Assembly (NCBI GenBank): GCA_017553025.1
Contig: JAFZNF010000092.1
Span: forward strand, 1-7,829
DNA from: Clostridia bacterium
GTDB taxonomy: Bacteria > Bacillota_A > Clostridia > UBA1381
Direction: 5' to 3'
DNA length: 7,829 nucleotides
In this document: in pieces, positions 1 through 7,787 of the stretch
Position numbering within the stretch: position 1 is the first letter of the stretch
How the letters are laid out: every line of letters begins with the position of its first letter
Position numbers and translations under genes: made by a program
The notes under the pieces: generated by a model
The model's database searches: none
Told to the model about the DNA's origin: nothing
What the model saw: the letters and a program-made list of their open reading frames with translations, nothing else

Positions 1-1097
1 CCGCAGGGTGCATCAATGTCCAGCATTTCTCCCGTTATATAGCAGCCTTTTACCAGTTTTGATTCCATCGTTTTTGAATTAACCTCCAAAAGCCTTATTC
101 CGCCTTTAGTTACCTGTGCATTTTCCCAAGGCATCTTGCCTGTTACGGTAAACCGCCAGTTTTTGATTGTTTTTACTATCTTTTCTATCTCAAATTCCTT
201 TAGTTCCCCGCTGTTTCTTGACAGCTTGCCTATTCCGCACTCCTTTAAAAGCATCTGTCCAAGCTGTTTGTTTATTATGCCGACAAGATAAGTTTCCATT
301 TTTTGAGTCCTGCGGGTTTTAAAGTATTCAAAAAGTTCTTTTTCAGAATAATCGGGCATTAAATCGAGAGTTATTATATCCCCGCTCTTTGCATAACGCG
401 AAATATTAAAAACAGGTATCCCCGAAAGTCCGTACTCGGTAAACTGAACTTCACCATTTTCTGTTATATCTCGGAGCATAACATTAGCTTTTGCACGTAC
501 TCCCTTAATGCTTCTGTCCGTCTTTATCTGAACCAGCGCACAGCTAATAGGAGTAAGGCTGTGTCCAAGCCTCTCCAAAAGCCTGTATCCGCTGCCGTCG
601 GAGCCTGTATGAGGCGCAGCCTTTCCGCCTAATGATACTATAACTTTATCGGCACATATTTTTTCTCCGCTTTTACTTACGATTTCAAAGCCTGTGTCGG
701 TTTTTGATATTTCAGTAATATCAAAATCGCAGATGACCCTTACTTTTCTCCGCTCAAGTTCTAAAAGCAAAACTTCTAAAACTGCCGATGCCTGACCGCT
801 TGCAGGATATACCCGTCCGCCGTTCTCCGTCATTGAAATAACTCCTATTTCCCTGAAAAATGCTATTGTTTCGGCAGGCGCAAATCCGTTTATCGCATCA
901 CAAACAAAGGCGGAATTATAATCCTCCGCCTTTAAATTTATATTTGTAAAATTACACCTGCCGTTACCTGTCATAAGCAATTTTTTGCCTATACGGTGAT
1001 TTTTCTCGACAAGAGTCACTTCTGCGCCGTATTTTGCCGCCGCCAAAGCCGCCATTATTCCCGACGCACCGCCGCCTAAAACTGCAACTTTATTCAT
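1..1097 (-). CDS. BaiN/YhiN (HI0933) family FAD-dependent oxidoreductase, 3' end cut by window edge
   Basis: This is a flavoprotein of the HI0933/YhiN/BaiN family, which databases also call 'aminoacetone oxidase family FAD-binding enzyme' or 'NAD(P)/FAD-dependent oxidoreductase'. I translated it by hand from the ATG at 1097-1095. About 365 codons stay open to base 1 with no stop. Residues 4-31 form a dinucleotide-binding Rossmann start (VAVLGGGASG, then acidic E31 in LVEK). Residues 37-52 (GKKLLMTGNGRCNFTN) are the family signature. The last visible residues, GEMLDIDAPCG, match the family's C-terminal FAD-contacting motif, so roughly 40-50 residues are missing beyond the edge. The ATG overlaps the stop of the AI-2E gene by 8 bases (1090-1097). 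An AAAGGA ribosome binding site sits 8 bases upstream at 1111-1106. Characterised relatives include a proposed bile-acid reductase in Clostridium, but most members have no proven substrate, so only the fold and cofactor are claimed. Confidence 0.9.
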   Translation of the reverse strand, partial: MNKVAVLGGGASGIMAALAAAKYGAEVTLVEKNHRIGKKLLMTGNGRCNFTNINLKAEDYNSAFVCDAINGFAPAETIAFFREIGVISMTENGGRVYPASGQASAVLEVLLLELERRKVRVICDFDITEISKTDTGFEIVSKSGEKICADKVIVSLGGKAAPHTGSDGSGYRLLERLGHSLTPISCALVQIKTDRSIKGVRAKANVMLRDITENGEVQFTEYGLSGIPVFNISRYAKSGDIITLDLMPDYSEKELFEYFKTRRTQKMETYLVGIINKQLGQMLLKECGIGKLSRNSGELKEFEIEKIVKTIKNWRFTVTGKMPWENAQVTKGGIRLLEVNSKTMESKLVKGCYITGEMLDIDAPC

Positions 1098-2241
1098 TTT
1101 CCCCGTCCTTTGGCTGTGCCGATGCCTTTTTTTGTTCAACCTGAGAAATCACTTCGGCTAAAATCATTTTTATTACCATAAAAATCGGAACCGATATAAC
1201 CATACCTCCGACTCCGAACAATCCGCCGCCTAAGGTTACTGCAAAAATTATCCATAAGGGCGAAATATCAAGCACTTCACCCATAATTTTCGGTCCGATA
1301 AAGTTTCCGTCAACCTGTTGCAGAATTGCAAGGGCTATTGCCGTCCATACCGCTTTTAACAGTCCGCCTGTTATGAGGGTTATAAGAACAGATGAAACGC
1401 CCGCGATTATTGCACCAAAATACGGAATAAGATTACAAATACCGATCAGCGCGCCCAGAATGATTGCATATTTAACCTTAAGCAGGGAAAGTATAACCGT
1501 CGCGAGCACTGTCATCATAACAGCGTCCAAAAGAAGACAGAATATGTATTTTGAAAATATTTCATTTATTTTAGCAACATCTCTTATAATCTTTTTTGCC
1601 GTCTTTTCACTAAAAATGATGCTACAAAGCCTCTTTCCCAGCGCAATAATCCGTTCCTTTTCGATTAGCATATAGACAGATGCGATTGCACCTATCATAA
1701 AGTTTACGACACCTGATGTTATCTTCACAACGCCTTGCGCATATTTTGAAAACTGAGTGATATCAATTCTGCTCAAAATACTATTAAATGTATTTGTAGC
1801 GGTTACCTCGTCTAATTCAAAAAGGGTTATGTTATGCTCTTTCTGCCACTTAACCAAAGCAGAAATAGTTTCATCAAAATATCTTGGGACATTGTAGTAC
1901 AAATCAACCATATTTCTGTAAAGTGCAGGCACTATTGAGCGTATCACTATTAAAAGAAGCAATATTGATATAAGATAAACAGATGTTATGCTTATCGGTT
2001 TGCTGTTTTTCTTCAAAAATCTATTTTTGCTCTTCTTTAAAACAGCATCTATTTTATTTATAGGCATATTGAAAATATAAGCGATAACAAAGCCTATCAC
2101 AAACGGAGCAAGCGCTGACCACGCCGTTTTAATCACATCGGCAACCTTATTAAAATTGTCAAAGGTCTTGTAAACCGCAATTACTATTACAGCAAAAATA
2201 AGCGCCATAACCCATTTACTGTATTTTTCAAACTTCTGCAT
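1090..2241 (-). CDS. AI-2E/PerM-family (UPF0118) integral membrane transporter
   Basis: This is a 383-residue polytopic membrane protein of the AI-2E transporter family (PF01594; TqsA, YdiK and PerM relatives). Hydrophobic segments lie near residues 9-28, 39-58, 84-106, 172-195, 233-257, 258-282, 283-310 and 329-358, the usual eight-helix layout with a large polar loop between helices 3 and 4. Family signatures are NLIPYFGAIIAG (270-281) and DGNFIGPKIMG (311-321), followed by the glycine-rich last helix (LGGGLFGVGGM). Length is normal for the family. The start is supported by a GAGGT ribosome binding site at 2252-2248. The name derives from autoinducer-2 export by E. coli TqsA; other members are linked to Na+/H+ antiport, so the cargo here is unknown. 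The gene lies just after a strong terminator, with no promoter visible in the 67-base gap. It overlaps the downstream flavoprotein gene by 8 bases, implying coupled translation. Confidence 0.93.
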   Translation of the reverse strand: MQKFEKYSKWVMALIFAVIVIAVYKTFDNFNKVADVIKTAWSALAPFVIGFVIAYIFNMPINKIDAVLKKSKNRFLKKNSKPISITSVYLISILLLLIVIRSIVPALYRNMVDLYYNVPRYFDETISALVKWQKEHNITLFELDEVTATNTFNSILSRIDITQFSKYAQGVVKITSGVVNFMIGAIASVYMLIEKERIIALGKRLCSIIFSEKTAKKIIRDVAKINEIFSKYIFCLLLDAVMMTVLATVILSLLKVKYAIILGALIGICNLIPYFGAIIAGVSSVLITLITGGLLKAVWTAIALAILQQVDGNFIGPKIMGEVLDISPLWIIFAVTLGGGLFGVGGMVISVPIFMVIKMILAEVISQVEQKKASAQPKDGENE

Positions 2242-2252
2242 ATAGTTACCTC

Positions 2253-2295
2253 AATAACAAAAGTTGCCTTGCCGAAAATTCACGGCAAAGCAACT
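2253..2295 (-). terminator. Intrinsic terminator of the SLH-protein gene
   Basis: In the minus-strand transcript, GTTGCTTTGCCG (2294-2283) pairs with CGGCAAGGCAAC (2274-2263) as a continuous 12-bp stem with one U-G wobble around an 8-base loop. An A-U pair at 2295/2262 extends it. It is followed directly by TTTTGTTATT (2262-2253). On the plus strand the wobble becomes a C-A mismatch and the run after the stem is poorer, so the structure favours minus-strand transcription. It begins 13 bases after the TAG stop of the SLH gene. Its T-run ends one base before the ribosome binding site of the AI-2E gene. Confidence 0.88.
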
Positions 2296-2308
2296 GTTTT
2301 CCACAAAC

Positions 2309-4141
2309 CTAATTATTCTTAGGCTTTATCGTAATTCCCGTTGCCTCAAAGAATATGTTTGTATTCCCGTAACTTCCGTATGCCGTTACAATATCTCCCG
2401 CCTTTATATTCTTGAAGCTGTAATCGTTGAGCGATGGAATAGATTTAATTTTCGTTGCATTTGTGCATACAACCGTTATCGCAATATCATCTGTCTGCAC
2501 AACTATAGTATTGCTTCCCGCCTCAACAACTGTTCCCATTACCTGCCCGTCACTTGCAGATGATGCTGAGCTTGTTGCAGTTATCTTTTTGAGCACTTCG
2601 CTTTCAACCGTAACAGTTACGGTAGAGCCCCTCTTGATTTCGGACAGGTCTGCCTTTTCACCGTTTAAGGTTATCTCCACACTTGTAGGAATATCAAATG
2701 TATAGTCTGTTCCGTCACGGCTTATCGTCACTGTCGATGTATCTAAAATGCTGTAACCTTTCAAAACACCTGTTATAGTTCTCTTTGCAGAAGTGGCATT
2801 TATTTTTGTAATTATTCCGTATTCCAGAGTTATTACTGCTTTATCGCCTCTGCCAAGTTCAGCCATACTTACTGTATCGCCGTTTTTGTAAATTCCCGCA
2901 GTCTTTGAAACAGAAAGTGTTATTCCGTCAAACTTTGCGTCATCAGAACTTATTGTTACAGTTCCTCCGATAGAGCTTATCTTTTCAATTACTGCGTCTA
3001 TTTTTGTACTTTGCTGCATTGCGTCTATTTCAATCACAGTATCTCCGCTAAGTCCAAGCGTTACATAATCTCCCGATTTCAGATTGTTTACATTTATTGC
3101 TTTGCCGTCAGCGGTTACTGCTGCCGAGTTACTTAAATCATAAGTTTGAGTTGCCTCAGTTTCAGGCTCTACAACAGTGACTACAAGCCTGTTGCCTACG
3201 CTTGTATAACCCTTAAATATAACGGACTTTCTTTCATCTACCGAGCCTGCCAAAACATCTGCAAACGCGAGCCTTGTGCCATCGCCGCCGGAAATATATG
3301 TGAGTACCGCTTTTTGTCCGCTCTTTAAACTTGATGCAACAACCGCGCCTGCGCCCTTAAAAAACCTTGCGCTGTCGGTATATCCTATTGTAAATTCCGC
3401 CCCGTCTGCGTCCTTTATTTTTATATTTTTTAAATCTTCGTCCAAACCAACAATGGTAACACTGTCAAAGGCATAATCTGCAGCGTCTGCTGTTTTTGAA
3501 AGCATTACGGCAATCTGACCTCTTAGAACATCGGTATTTGCGGAAAATTCATTATTCCCCATACCGCTCATAATACCCTTTTGAGTCACATAATAAACAT
3601 ACTGTTTAGCCGCTTTCGGTATTGATGATACATCAGTGTAATCCATATCCACCAAAACTTCATTTTTAGCGTCCGCCTCGCCGAGCATAGCCTTTGTTAT
3701 AAGAATTGCCGCCTCGTACCTCGGCATAGGCTGAGTCTTTTTTGAACCCTCAAAATATGTATCAAGCTCGTCTTCCGTTATAACCCCGCGCAAAAGCATA
3801 AATGCAACATCGCCCTCGGCATAGGAAAGATTATACTTGCTCAAAACTTCCGCATATTCCTGCTTTGCCGATGAAACTGTGTCGGCATTTACCTCGCTGT
3901 TAGAACCCATAAGCCTTGCAAAAAGAGCAAATGCCTCCATTCTGGAAACAGAATTGCCGGGTCTAAATGTTCCGTCCTCATAACCCTTTATAAGACCGCG
4001 CTCAGCCATATCCTCAACATAGCTGTATGCCCAGCCATAGCTTTTTGAATTTACATCTTTAAAGGTATCTGCTGCAAAAACAGGCACTAAAGTTGATACC
4101 GCAATAACCGATGCAACAATCGCCGACATAAGTTTTTTCAT
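2309..4141 (-). CDS. Secreted S-layer-homology (SLH) domain protein with five repeated C-terminal modules
   Basis: This 610-residue exported protein is probably held on the cell wall through its SLH region. Residues 1-23 or 1-24 form a Sec signal peptide: KK, then a hydrophobic core, with cleavage near VFA-A. SLH1 spans about 27-80 and is clear (FKDV, GYEDGTFRPG, SRMEAFALFARLM). SLH2 (about 86-153) and SLH3 (about 163-218) are weaker. The TRAE wall-binding motif is altered to SRME, PRYE and LRGQ, but its arginine is kept at R67, R141 and R207. Residues 225-606 form five beta-rich modules of about 70-80 residues. Each ends in a [L/I]-x-x-G-[D/Q/S] turn (glycines 275, 357, 432, 505, 582). I see no enzymatic motif. 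A GGAGG ribosome binding site (4153-4149), 7 bases before the ATG, supports the start. It has its own promoter and terminator, so it is probably monocistronic. The role is inferred to be surface structure; the partner of the modules is unknown. Confidence 0.9.
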   Translation of the reverse strand: MKKLMSAIVASVIAVSTLVPVFAADTFKDVNSKSYGWAYSYVEDMAERGLIKGYEDGTFRPGNSVSRMEAFALFARLMGSNSEVNADTVSSAKQEYAEVLSKYNLSYAEGDVAFMLLRGVITEDELDTYFEGSKKTQPMPRYEAAILITKAMLGEADAKNEVLVDMDYTDVSSIPKAAKQYVYYVTQKGIMSGMGNNEFSANTDVLRGQIAVMLSKTADAADYAFDSVTIVGLDEDLKNIKIKDADGAEFTIGYTDSARFFKGAGAVVASSLKSGQKAVLTYISGGDGTRLAFADVLAGSVDERKSVIFKGYTSVGNRLVVTVVEPETEATQTYDLSNSAAVTADGKAINVNNLKSGDYVTLGLSGDTVIEIDAMQQSTKIDAVIEKISSIGGTVTISSDDAKFDGITLSVSKTAGIYKNGDTVSMAELGRGDKAVITLEYGIITKINATSAKRTITGVLKGYSILDTSTVTISRDGTDYTFDIPTSVEITLNGEKADLSEIKRGSTVTVTVESEVLKKITATSSASSASDGQVMGTVVEAGSNTIVVQTDDIAITVVCTNATKIKSIPSLNDYSFKNIKAGDIVTAYGSYGNTNIFFEATGITIKPKNN

Positions 4142-4175
4142 AATATTTCCTCCCGAATAATGTACTTATACATAC

Positions 4176-4204
4176 ATATTAGCACAATAAATCATTTTTA
4201 TCAA
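4176..4204 (-). promoter_or_regulatory. Sigma-A type promoter with extended -10 for the SLH-protein gene
   Basis: The minus strand reads TTGATA (-35, 4204-4199; five of six consensus bases), a spacer of exactly 17 bases, then TAATAT (-10, 4181-4176). A TG dinucleotide one base before the -10 (TGC, 4184-4182) makes it an extended -10. Transcription would start near 4169, leaving a leader of about 28 bases that contains the GGAGG ribosome binding site. The surrounding 4142-4278 spacer is strongly AT-rich, which fits a promoter region. This is pattern-based with no experimental support. Confidence 0.72.
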
Positions 4205-4252
4205 TATTTCTTTATAATTTGTATAATTTTTGTAATATTCGCCTAATTATTG

Positions 4253-4266
4253 CACAATATATTGTG
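4253..4266. promoter_or_regulatory. Perfect 14-bp palindrome between lepA and the SLH gene (possible operator)
   Basis: CACAATATATTGTG is a perfect inverted repeat lying 12 bases past the lepA stop and about 50 bases upstream of the SLH promoter -35. The 8-mer GCACAATA at its left end (4252-4259) recurs at 4182-4189, inside the -35/-10 spacer of that promoter. This suggests a repressor or activator site, but I do not recognise the consensus. As a lepA terminator it would be weak, because on the minus strand it is followed by CAATAATT rather than a T-run. Confidence 0.4.
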
Positions 4267-4278
4267 GTTTTTGCTCAC

Positions 4279-6075
4279 TTAATCGAGTTTTAACACCGAC
4301 ATAAATGCTTCTTGCGGAATTTCAACATTTCCCACCTGCCGCATTCGCTTTTTACCCTCCTTCTGCTTTTCCAGAAGTTTCTTTTTTCGGGTAATATCAC
4401 CGCCGTAGCATTTGGCAAGAACGTCCTTGCGCATAGCCCTTACCGTTTCACGTGCTATAATTTTAGAGCCGATTGCGGCTTGTATGGGCACTTCAAATAG
4501 CTGGCGGGGTATAGACTCTTTCAGCTTTTCCGCCATTTTTCTGCCCCGCTTATATGCGCTGTCTTTATGGACTATGAAAGATAATGCGTCCACCATTTCG
4601 CCGTTTATCAAAATATCGAGCTTTACCAAATCGGAACGCATATATTCTTTCATCTCATAGTCAAAGGAAGCATATCCCTTTGTCTTTGATTTTAAGGCAT
4701 CAAAAAAGTCATAAATTATCTCATTCAGCGGAAGTTCGTAATGAATTTGCACACGCGTAGTTTCAATATAGGTCATATTTTTGAAAATTCCGCGTCTTTC
4801 CTGGCACAAATCCATAACGTTTCCGACAAAGTCAACAGGCACCATAATATCCGCTCTTACCATAGGCTCTTCCATATATTCAAGTTCCGAACCCTGCGGC
4901 AAATTTGCAGGGTTTGATACCATCTCCATCTCGCCGTTGGTCTTATGCGCTTTGTATATTACGCTCGGTGCAGTTGTCACCAAATCAAGGTTATATTCAC
5001 GTTCTAAGCGCTCCTGTATAATTTCCATATGCAAAAGACCTAAAAATCCGCAGCGGAAACCAAAACCCAATGCAATAGAAGTTTCAGGCTCAAACATAAG
5101 CGAAGCATCGTTTAGCTGAAGCTTTGCAAGCGCCTCCTTTAAATCCTCATACTGTGCGCCGTCAGATGGGTAAATTCCGCAGTAAACCATAGGATTGACC
5201 TTTTTATATCCCGGCAAAGGCTCGCTTGCGGGAAAATCACATTTTGTTACCGTATCGCCGACACGTGTATCACGGATTGACTTTATACTTGCGGCAATAT
5301 ACCCGACATCTCCTGCCGACAAAACATCTGTCGGTTTTAAACCGCTCGGGTGCATCGTGCCGACTTCCACAACGTCAAACTCTGCGCCCGTCGCCATCAT
5401 ACGTATTCTGTCGCCCGTTTTTAAAGTTCCGTCCTTTACACGCACATAAACAATGACACCCTTGTAACTGTCATAATAGGAGTCAAAAATAAGGCATTTT
5501 AAAGGTGCATCTTTATCGCCCTCGGGTGCGGGTATCTTGGTTACTATCGCATCCAAAACCTCCTCGACATTAAGTCCCGTTTTTGCCGAAACCTTGGGTG
5601 CGTCCTCCGCGGGTATGCCGATTATATCCTCAATTTCGCGTATGGCGTTTTCGGGATTTGCGCTGGGCAGGTCGATTTTATTTATAACAGGCACAATTTC
5701 AAGATTATGCTCAACTGCAAGATAAGTGTTTGCAAGGGTTTGAGCCTCTATTCCCTGAGATGCGTCAACAATAAGTATTGCGCCCTCGCAGGCTGCAAGA
5801 CTGCGTGAAACCTCATAGTTAAAATCCACGTGTCCGGGCGTGTCGATAAGGTTTAAAATATACTCATTATTATCCTTTGCCTTATATTTCAGGCGTACAG
5901 CGTGTGCTTTTATGGTTATACCGCGTTCCCGCTCCAAATCCATATCGTCTAAGAGCTGTTCCTCCATATCGCGCTTTAAAACCTCGCCCGTAAGCTCCAA
6001 AAGCCTGTCTGCCAAGGTCGATTTCCCGTGGTCTATATGTGCAATTATACAAAAGTTTCTTATTTTTTCCTGCAT
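4279..6075 (-). CDS. lepA: Elongation factor 4 (LepA), ribosome back-translocase GTPase
   Basis: LepA is a translational GTPase resembling EF-G that acts on the ribosome, with proposed roles in back-translocation and 30S subunit maturation. At 598 residues it is the normal length. The G motifs are intact: P-loop AHIDHGKST (12-20), switch I RGIT (51-54), DTPGH (78-82), NKID (132-135) and SAK (163-165). The beta-barrel domain follows at about 190-280, then two EF-G III/V-like domains (about 290-480), including the LepA-typical [14 protein letters not shown]. The unique basic C-terminal domain (about 490-598) carries [20 protein letters not shown] and the end [17 protein letters not shown]. The start is set by the conserved N-terminus ([13 protein letters not shown]) and a GGAG site (6086-6083) 7 bases upstream. 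It lies 28 bases after tsaD with no terminator between them, so cotranscription with rimI-tsaD is likely. No good intrinsic terminator follows it, so some transcription may continue into the SLH gene. Confidence 0.98.
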   Translation of the reverse strand: MQEKIRNFCIIAHIDHGKSTLADRLLELTGEVLKRDMEEQLLDDMDLERERGITIKAHAVRLKYKAKDNNEYILNLIDTPGHVDFNYEVSRSLAACEGAILIVDASQGIEAQTLANTYLAVEHNLEIVPVINKIDLPSANPENAIREIEDIIGIPAEDAPKVSAKTGLNVEEVLDAIVTKIPAPEGDKDAPLKCLIFDSYYDSYKGVIVYVRVKDGTLKTGDRIRMMATGAEFDVVEVGTMHPSGLKPTDVLSAGDVGYIAASIKSIRDTRVGDTVTKCDFPASEPLPGYKKVNPMVYCGIYPSDGAQYEDLKEALAKLQLNDASLMFEPETSIALGFGFRCGFLGLLHMEIIQERLEREYNLDLVTTAPSVIYKAHKTNGEMEMVSNPANLPQGSELEYMEEPMVRADIMVPVDFVGNVMDLCQERRGIFKNMTYIETTRVQIHYELPLNEIIYDFFDALKSKTKGYASFDYEMKEYMRSDLVKLDILINGEMVDALSFIVHKDSAYKRGRKMAEKLKESIPRQLFEVPIQAAIGSKIIARETVRAMRKDVLAKCYGGDITRKKKLLEKQKEGKKRMRQVGNVEIPQEAFMSVLKLD

Positions 6076-6103
6076 AAAACTTCTCCGATTTTATTATTTA
6101 AAC

Positions 6104-7114
6104 TTAAAGCGGCAGATTGGGAACTGCATTAAGAGTCAAATCCGCAAAATTGCCCTTTTGGAATTCAAAAAAACCTGCCGATGCAATCATTGCCGCGTTA
6201 TCAGTACACAAAACAGGCGGCGGGTAGATGACGGAAATTCCGTGTTCTTTGCATTTTTGGGTCATTTTTGAGCGAAGCACACTGTTTGCCGCAACACCGC
6301 CTGCCAATGCAACGGTTTTTGCTCCGCATTTTATAGCTCCCTCTATGGTATGTTCGCACAAAACATCGGTCACTGCCTCCTGAAAACTCGCCGCAATATC
6401 CGCTTTGTTTATTTCCTCTCCCTTTTGTTCCGCTTTATGAATATAGTTTATTACTGCTGTCTTGACTCCGGAAAAGCTGAAATCAAGCGAATTATTATCC
6501 ATTTTAACACGCGGAAAATATACCGCCTCGCCGTTGCCGTTTTTGGAAAGTTCATCAATCAAAGGTCCGCCTGGATAACCCAGCCCCAAAACTCTTGCAA
6601 TCTTATCAAAAGCCTCTCCCGCCGCATCATCGCGTGTCCGTCCTAAGATTTCAAATTCGGTATAATCCTTCACATTCACTATATGGCTGTGTCCGCCTGA
6701 GGCTACAAGACACACAAAGGGTGGCTTTAAATCAGGGTGCGCCGCAAAATTTGCGCATATATGCCCCCTTATGTGGTTTACGGCTACAAGAGGCTTGCCC
6801 GCCGCAAAGGAAAGCGCTTTTGCACTCGATACGCCCACCAAAAGCGCACCAACAAGCCCGGGCCCGTAGGTTACGCTAATGGCATCAATGTCGGAAAGCG
6901 TCATATTTGCGCAAAACAGCGCCTCGTCTATTACAAAATCAATATTTTCTATATGCTTTCGCGACGCAATTTCAGGCACGACGCCGCCGTATTTTTTATG
7001 AAAATCGACCTGTGTATTTATCACATTTGACAGTATTTCCCTGCCATTTTTCACAACGCTCGCCGCCGTTTCATCGCACGAGCTTTCTATTCCCAGAATA
7101 AATTTATCCGTCAT
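6104..7114 (-). CDS. tsaD: tRNA N6-adenosine threonylcarbamoyltransferase TsaD
   Basis: TsaD (formerly Gcp/YgjD/Kae1) transfers the threonylcarbamoyl group from threonylcarbamoyl-AMP to A37 of ANN-decoding tRNAs in the cytoplasm, working with TsaB and TsaE. At 336 residues it is the usual bacterial length. The N-terminal ATPase-like signature is [14 protein letters not shown] (8-21). Metal ligands are H114 and H118 (NHIRGH), with the third ligand at D305 in [12 protein letters not shown]. Nucleotide and substrate motifs include SGGHSH (139-144), [10 protein letters not shown] (162-171), GYPGGP (179-184), FSFSGVKTA (212-220) and GGVAAN (272-277). The ATG overlaps the rimI stop as ATGA (7114-7111). 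A GGAG site lies 6 bases upstream, inside rimI (7124-7121), which indicates translational coupling. All catalytic residues are present and nothing suggests damage. Confidence 0.98.
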   Translation of the reverse strand: MTDKFILGIESSCDETAASVVKNGREILSNVINTQVDFHKKYGGVVPEIASRKHIENIDFVIDEALFCANMTLSDIDAISVTYGPGLVGALLVGVSSAKALSFAAGKPLVAVNHIRGHICANFAAHPDLKPPFVCLVASGGHSHIVNVKDYTEFEILGRTRDDAAGEAFDKIARVLGLGYPGGPLIDELSKNGNGEAVYFPRVKMDNNSLDFSFSGVKTAVINYIHKAEQKGEEINKADIAASFQEAVTDVLCEHTIEGAIKCGAKTVALAGGVAANSVLRSKMTQKCKEHGISVIYPPPVLCTDNAAMIASAGFFEFQKGNFADLTLNAVPNLPL

Positions 7115-7527
7115 ATTTTTCTCCGTAACATAGTAATTCCGTCCTCATCGGGATTGTGATAAAAATGTTTTCTTACTCCTGCTTCTCTAAATCCCAGCTG
7201 CTCATAAAGTGAAATTGCAGCGGTATTGCTTTTTCGCACCTCTAAAACAATTTGTTCATCATCTTTACATATATCAAGCATTTTTTCTGCTAATATCCTT
7301 GCTATTCCCTTACGTCTATACTCGGGCAAAACCGCAATATTGGTGACCTGCGCCTCCCCCGAAACCCGCCAGAAACCGCAGTAACCCAAGATTTTACCGT
7401 TTTCTTTTGCCAAAAGGTATGTTGCGAGCCGATTTTTTGTCTCCTCCAAAAAGGACTGCTCACTCCAAGGCACAGAAAAACATTTTTTATCAAGCTCTGC
7501 AAGCTCACGATAGTCGCAGGCAGTCAT
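7111..7527 (-). CDS. rimI: Ribosomal protein bS18 N-alpha-acetyltransferase RimI (GNAT family)
   Basis: This 138-residue single-domain GNAT enzyme is expected to move acetyl from acetyl-CoA to the N-terminal alanine of bS18. The acetyl-CoA P-loop is RRKGIA (71-76) after strand TNIAVLPEY. The catalytic glutamate and tyrosine of E. coli RimI (E103, Y115) correspond to E96 (LEVRKSN) and Y108 (ISLYEQLGF). PWSEQSF (20-26) and the GITMLRRKI end are also typical. The ATG at 7527-7525 is the only usable start, because no ATG, GTG or TTG occurs between it and the in-frame TGA at 7563-7561. It is a few residues short at the N-terminus compared with E. coli RimI. The upstream in-frame codons read QVVK, which looks like the missing first strand. 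The ribosome binding site is poor (GCAGGT, 7540-7535). The last bases overlap tsaD. Assignment to RimI over a general GNAT rests on its pairing with tsaD. Confidence 0.9.
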   Translation of the reverse strand: MTACDYRELAELDKKCFSVPWSEQSFLEETKNRLATYLLAKENGKILGYCGFWRVSGEAQVTNIAVLPEYRRKGIARILAEKMLDICKDDEQIVLEVRKSNTAAISLYEQLGFREAGVRKHFYHNPDEDGITMLRRKI

Positions 7528-7623
7528 TTTAACTACCTGCGATTCTTTATATGTGTCGCATCAGTGTTAGAACCGTTGCCCAACTCTTCTTGAATCACAG
7601 CCACATCATAGCTGAACCATCGC

Positions 7624-7645
7624 TCGTTCGGCCACGGGCGAACGA
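7624..7645. repeat. Perfect 7-bp inverted repeat (hairpin)
   Basis: TCGTTCG (7624-7630) and CGAACGA (7639-7645) are perfectly complementary around an 8-base loop, GCCACGGG. Neither strand has a T-run after it, so it is not an intrinsic terminator. It lies about 60 bases past the stop of the edge-entering minus-strand frame. That is compatible with a subterminal hairpin of a mobile element, but also with a simple structured spacer. Confidence 0.55.
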
Positions 7646-7654
7646 CCAATACTC

Positions 7655-7787
7655 CCGCTTTAATCTGCCGATAAAGCCGGCTTAATATGCTGATGAGTCC
7701 GGCTTAATATACCAACATGACCGGTCTTATTCTCCAACACGCCCGTTCGAACACGCCGATACGTCCGCATGTGTTCAGTTTCTCCGG
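7655..7787. repeat. Degenerate tandem repeat with a 22-bp period
   Basis: On the plus strand, units begin with CCG at 7655, 7677, 7699, 7721, 7743 and 7765, exactly 22 bases apart, with a possible seventh at 7788. The 12-mer CCGGCTTAATAT is identical in the units at 7677 and 7699. The neighbours read CCGCTTTAATCT (7655) and CCGGTCTTATTC (7721), and later units are more diverged. A second semi-conserved block, CC[G/A]A[T/C] (CTGAT in the 7677 unit), begins 13 bases into each of the five units from 7655 to 7743. A 22-bp period is not a multiple of three, so it is unlikely to be a protein repeat. Without unique spacers it is not a CRISPR array. Periods near 22 bp, about two helical turns, recall iteron-like or other protein-binding arrays. 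Confidence 0.5.

Noticed and set aside
4252..4267. Intrinsic terminator for lepA at the palindrome
   Set aside because: The stem is almost all A-T, and on the minus strand it is followed by CAATAATT, not a T-run. The T5 run is on the plus-strand side, where no gene is transcribed.
5840..6271. 143-codon plus-strand open frame across the lepA start and tsaD end
   Set aside because: It is antisense to two strongly conserved genes, its peptide resembles no family, and it has no supporting ribosome binding site. The same reasoning removes the other plus-strand frames inside lepA, tsaD, the SLH gene and the AI-2E gene.
7302..7508. Second minus-strand frame of 68 codons inside rimI
   Set aside because: It is a shifted frame within the conserved GNAT gene, whose motifs all lie in the rimI frame.
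7546..7551. TATAAA as a -10 box for the rimI operon
   Set aside because: No acceptable -35 lies 16-18 bases upstream (GGTTCT at best), and the leader would be only about 12 bases.
7527..7703. 56-codon minus-strand frame ending with TAG at 7535-7533 just before rimI, considered as a tsaB tail
   Set aside because: The peptide (ending NTDATHIKNRR) does not match TsaB C-termini. It begins right after a stop with no ATG and runs through the repeat and hairpin.
7749..7776. GAACAC/GTGTTC inverted repeat with a 16-base loop
   Set aside because: A 6-bp stem across a long loop is expected by chance in a repeat-rich, GC-rich segment, and it has no T-run or conserved context.
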